Source: Nitrospira sp. (GTDB taxonomy: Bacteria; Nitrospirota; Nitrospiria; Nitrospirales; Nitrospiraceae). Taken from it: a stretch of DNA of 7,195 nt. The notes below the pieces were generated by a model. It worked only from the letters and a program-made list of their open reading frames with translations, made no database searches and was not told the origin of the DNA. A program made the translations under genes and the position numbers. The stretch is from positions 1 through 7,195 of the forward strand of contig JANYBU010000286.1 of the NCBI GenBank assembly GCA_025360665.1, given 5' to 3'. Below are positions 6,487 through 7,195 of the stretch, piece after piece (position 1 is the stretch's first letter; every line of letters starts with the position of its first letter).

Positions 6487-7195
6487 GCCGCATACGACGC
6501 GTCGCACAGAAAAAGACTCAGGCTGTGACGCGCCAGGCGCGTATGAACATTGCGCTGTTGGGAGAGTTGCGGGCGATGATCGTCCAGGCCCGAGCGGGTG
6601 TCGCTCGGGCCGTCGATTCGGCGCTGACGACTTTGTATTGGCACATTGGGCGGCGGGTCCGTGCAGATATCCTGAAGCACGAACGGGCGGCCTATGGCCA
6701 GGAGATTGTCTCCGCGCTGGGGAGACAATTGTCGGCGGAGTTCGGGCGGGGTTTCGACGACAAATCGCTGCGGCACATGCTTAAGTTCGCCGAGGCCTTT
6801 CCGGAGGAATCGATTGTCTCCGCATTGCGGAGACAATTGGCCTGGACGCATTTCAAGCAGATCATCTATCTGGACAATCCGTTGAAACGCGACTTCTACG
6901 CCGAGATGTGCCGGATCGAGGGATGGAGCACCCGCCTGCTCCGGCAAAAGATCGACGGGATGCTCTATGAACGCACCGCCTTGTCGAGGAAACCCCAGCA
7001 GCTCATCAGACAGGAACTGGACAAGCTGCGCGCCGGTCAGGAATTGACGCCTGACCTGGTCTTGCAAGATCCCTATTTGCTCGGCGGTTTCAAGTTCCAA
7101 GTGCAACGGGTGAAGGATGGCGCAGGTGCGCGTAGACTTCCAGGGGCGTGGCAAAGTCGAGACATTTCCTCGGGCGCGTGTTCAACCGATGGGCG
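6483..7195 (+). CDS. DUF1016/YhcG-family N-terminal domain protein, family match ends early; runs off window
   Basis: The start ATG shares the ATGA overlap with the hsdS stop, so it is the third gene of the operon. Residues 22-200 match the DUF1016 N-terminal domain: LYWHIGRRV, YGQEIVSALGRQL, EFGRGFDDKSLRHMLKFAEAFPEE, WTHFKQIIYL, LKRDFYAEMCRIEGWSTR, LLRQKIDGMLYERTALS, then LTPDLVLQDPYLL. In the family this is followed by DFLGL and a PDDEXK nuclease domain of about 150 residues. Here the frame continues from residue 201 as GGFKFQVQRVKDGAGARRLPG with no resemblance to that domain and no stop before base 7195. The full proteins are predicted nucleases often found beside type I restriction genes. 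Without the nuclease domain this copy would keep at most a DNA- or protein-binding role. A frameshift or rearrangement near 7083 is the likely cause. Confidence 0.85.
   Translation, partial: MSRIRRVAQKKTQAVTRQARMNIALLGELRAMIVQARAGVARAVDSALTTLYWHIGRRVRADILKHERAAYGQEIVSALGRQLSAEFGRGFDDKSLRHMLKFAEAFPEESIVSALRRQLAWTHFKQIIYLDNPLKRDFYAEMCRIEGWSTRLLRQKIDGMLYERTALSRKPQQLIRQELDKLRAGQELTPDLVLQDPYLLGGFKFQVQRVKDGAGARRLPGAWQSRDISSGACSTDG
6705..6729. repeat. 25-bp palindromic element, copy 1, inside the DUF1016-family gene
   Basis: ATTGTCTCC (6705-6713) and GGAGACAAT (6721-6729) form a perfect 9-bp inverted repeat around GCGCTGG. It encodes IVSALGRQ of the protein. A near-identical copy lies 108 bases (36 codons) downstream in the same frame. 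Confidence 0.85.
6813..6837. repeat. 25-bp palindromic element, copy 2, inside the DUF1016-family gene
   Basis: ATTGTCTCCGC (6813-6823) and GCGGAGACAAT (6827-6837) form a perfect 11-bp inverted repeat with a 3-base loop. It encodes IVSALRRQ. With one flanking base on the left and two on the right, the two copies agree at 25 of 28 bases. Confidence 0.85.
7117..7195 (+). CDS. possible start of a further unidentified gene (3' end outside window)
   Basis: An ATG at 7117, one frame off the DUF1016-family reading, opens MAQVRVDFQGRGKVETFPRARV and stays open to the window end. The beta-like pattern and balanced composition look more protein-like than the overlapping continuation of the DUF1016 frame. 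AAGG abuts the ATG directly, too close for a good ribosome binding site, and a stop (TGA, 7111-7113) lies just upstream in this frame. I do not recognise the sequence. It could be a new gene after a truncated DUF1016 gene, or chance. Confidence 0.25.
   Translation, partial: MAQVRVDFQGRGKVETFPRARVQPMG

Noticed and set aside
6282..7154. 290-residue open frame on the minus strand across the end of hsdS and the DUF1016-family gene
   Set aside because: It is the antisense shadow of two well-supported coding regions; its repeated LSPQ-GDN pieces are simply the palindromes read backwards.

Overview
The window looks like bacterial chromosome carrying an accessory (defence-type) segment. No rRNA or marker gene fixes the taxon. 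The 56-residue two-CxxC zinc-ribbon protein at the left resembles small proteins I associate with Nitrospira-type (Nitrospirota) genomes, so that is a tentative suggestion only.

Left part (1-823): the end of a possible plus-strand gene (1-84), then a minus-strand zinc-ribbon micro-gene (175-345) with a strong ribosome binding site. A gene-free stretch of about 480 bases follows. It holds a TTAACTG/CAGTTAA palindrome with an extra half-site (423-448), three degenerate 20-bp tandem repeats (518-577), and the 3' end of a tRNA gene on the minus strand (about 613-640: T-arm plus acceptor strand, without the 5' half). A lone tRNA 3' end is the usual scar of site-specific integration. Its orientation would put the inserted DNA to its right, which is where the accessory genes lie.

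Middle (824-2832): a divergent pair. On the minus strand is a compact calcineurin-like metallophosphoesterase (265 aa) with all the metal-binding motifs. On the plus strand is a 375-aa protein with an N-terminal helix-turn-helix-like region, a W/RGYW motif and a charged coiled coil near the C-terminus. I recognise the latter as a recurrent but functionally unassigned type.

Right (2936-7195): a tightly coupled type I restriction-modification operon. hsdM (818 aa, with a long C-terminal extension) overlaps hsdS (366 aa, two recognition domains) by 7 bases. hsdS overlaps by 4 bases (ATGA) a DUF1016/YhcG-type gene that runs off the window. That third gene keeps the DUF1016 N-terminal domain, but its sequence stops resembling the family at about residue 200, just where the PDDEXK nuclease domain should begin. 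It also contains two copies of a 25-bp palindrome exactly 36 codons apart. No hsdR is visible; if present it lies beyond the right edge.

Together, HsdM and HsdS would methylate a bipartite DNA target. The DUF1016 protein, the metallophosphoesterase and the unassigned protein are plausible co-travelling defence cargo, but only the M/S assignment is secure.
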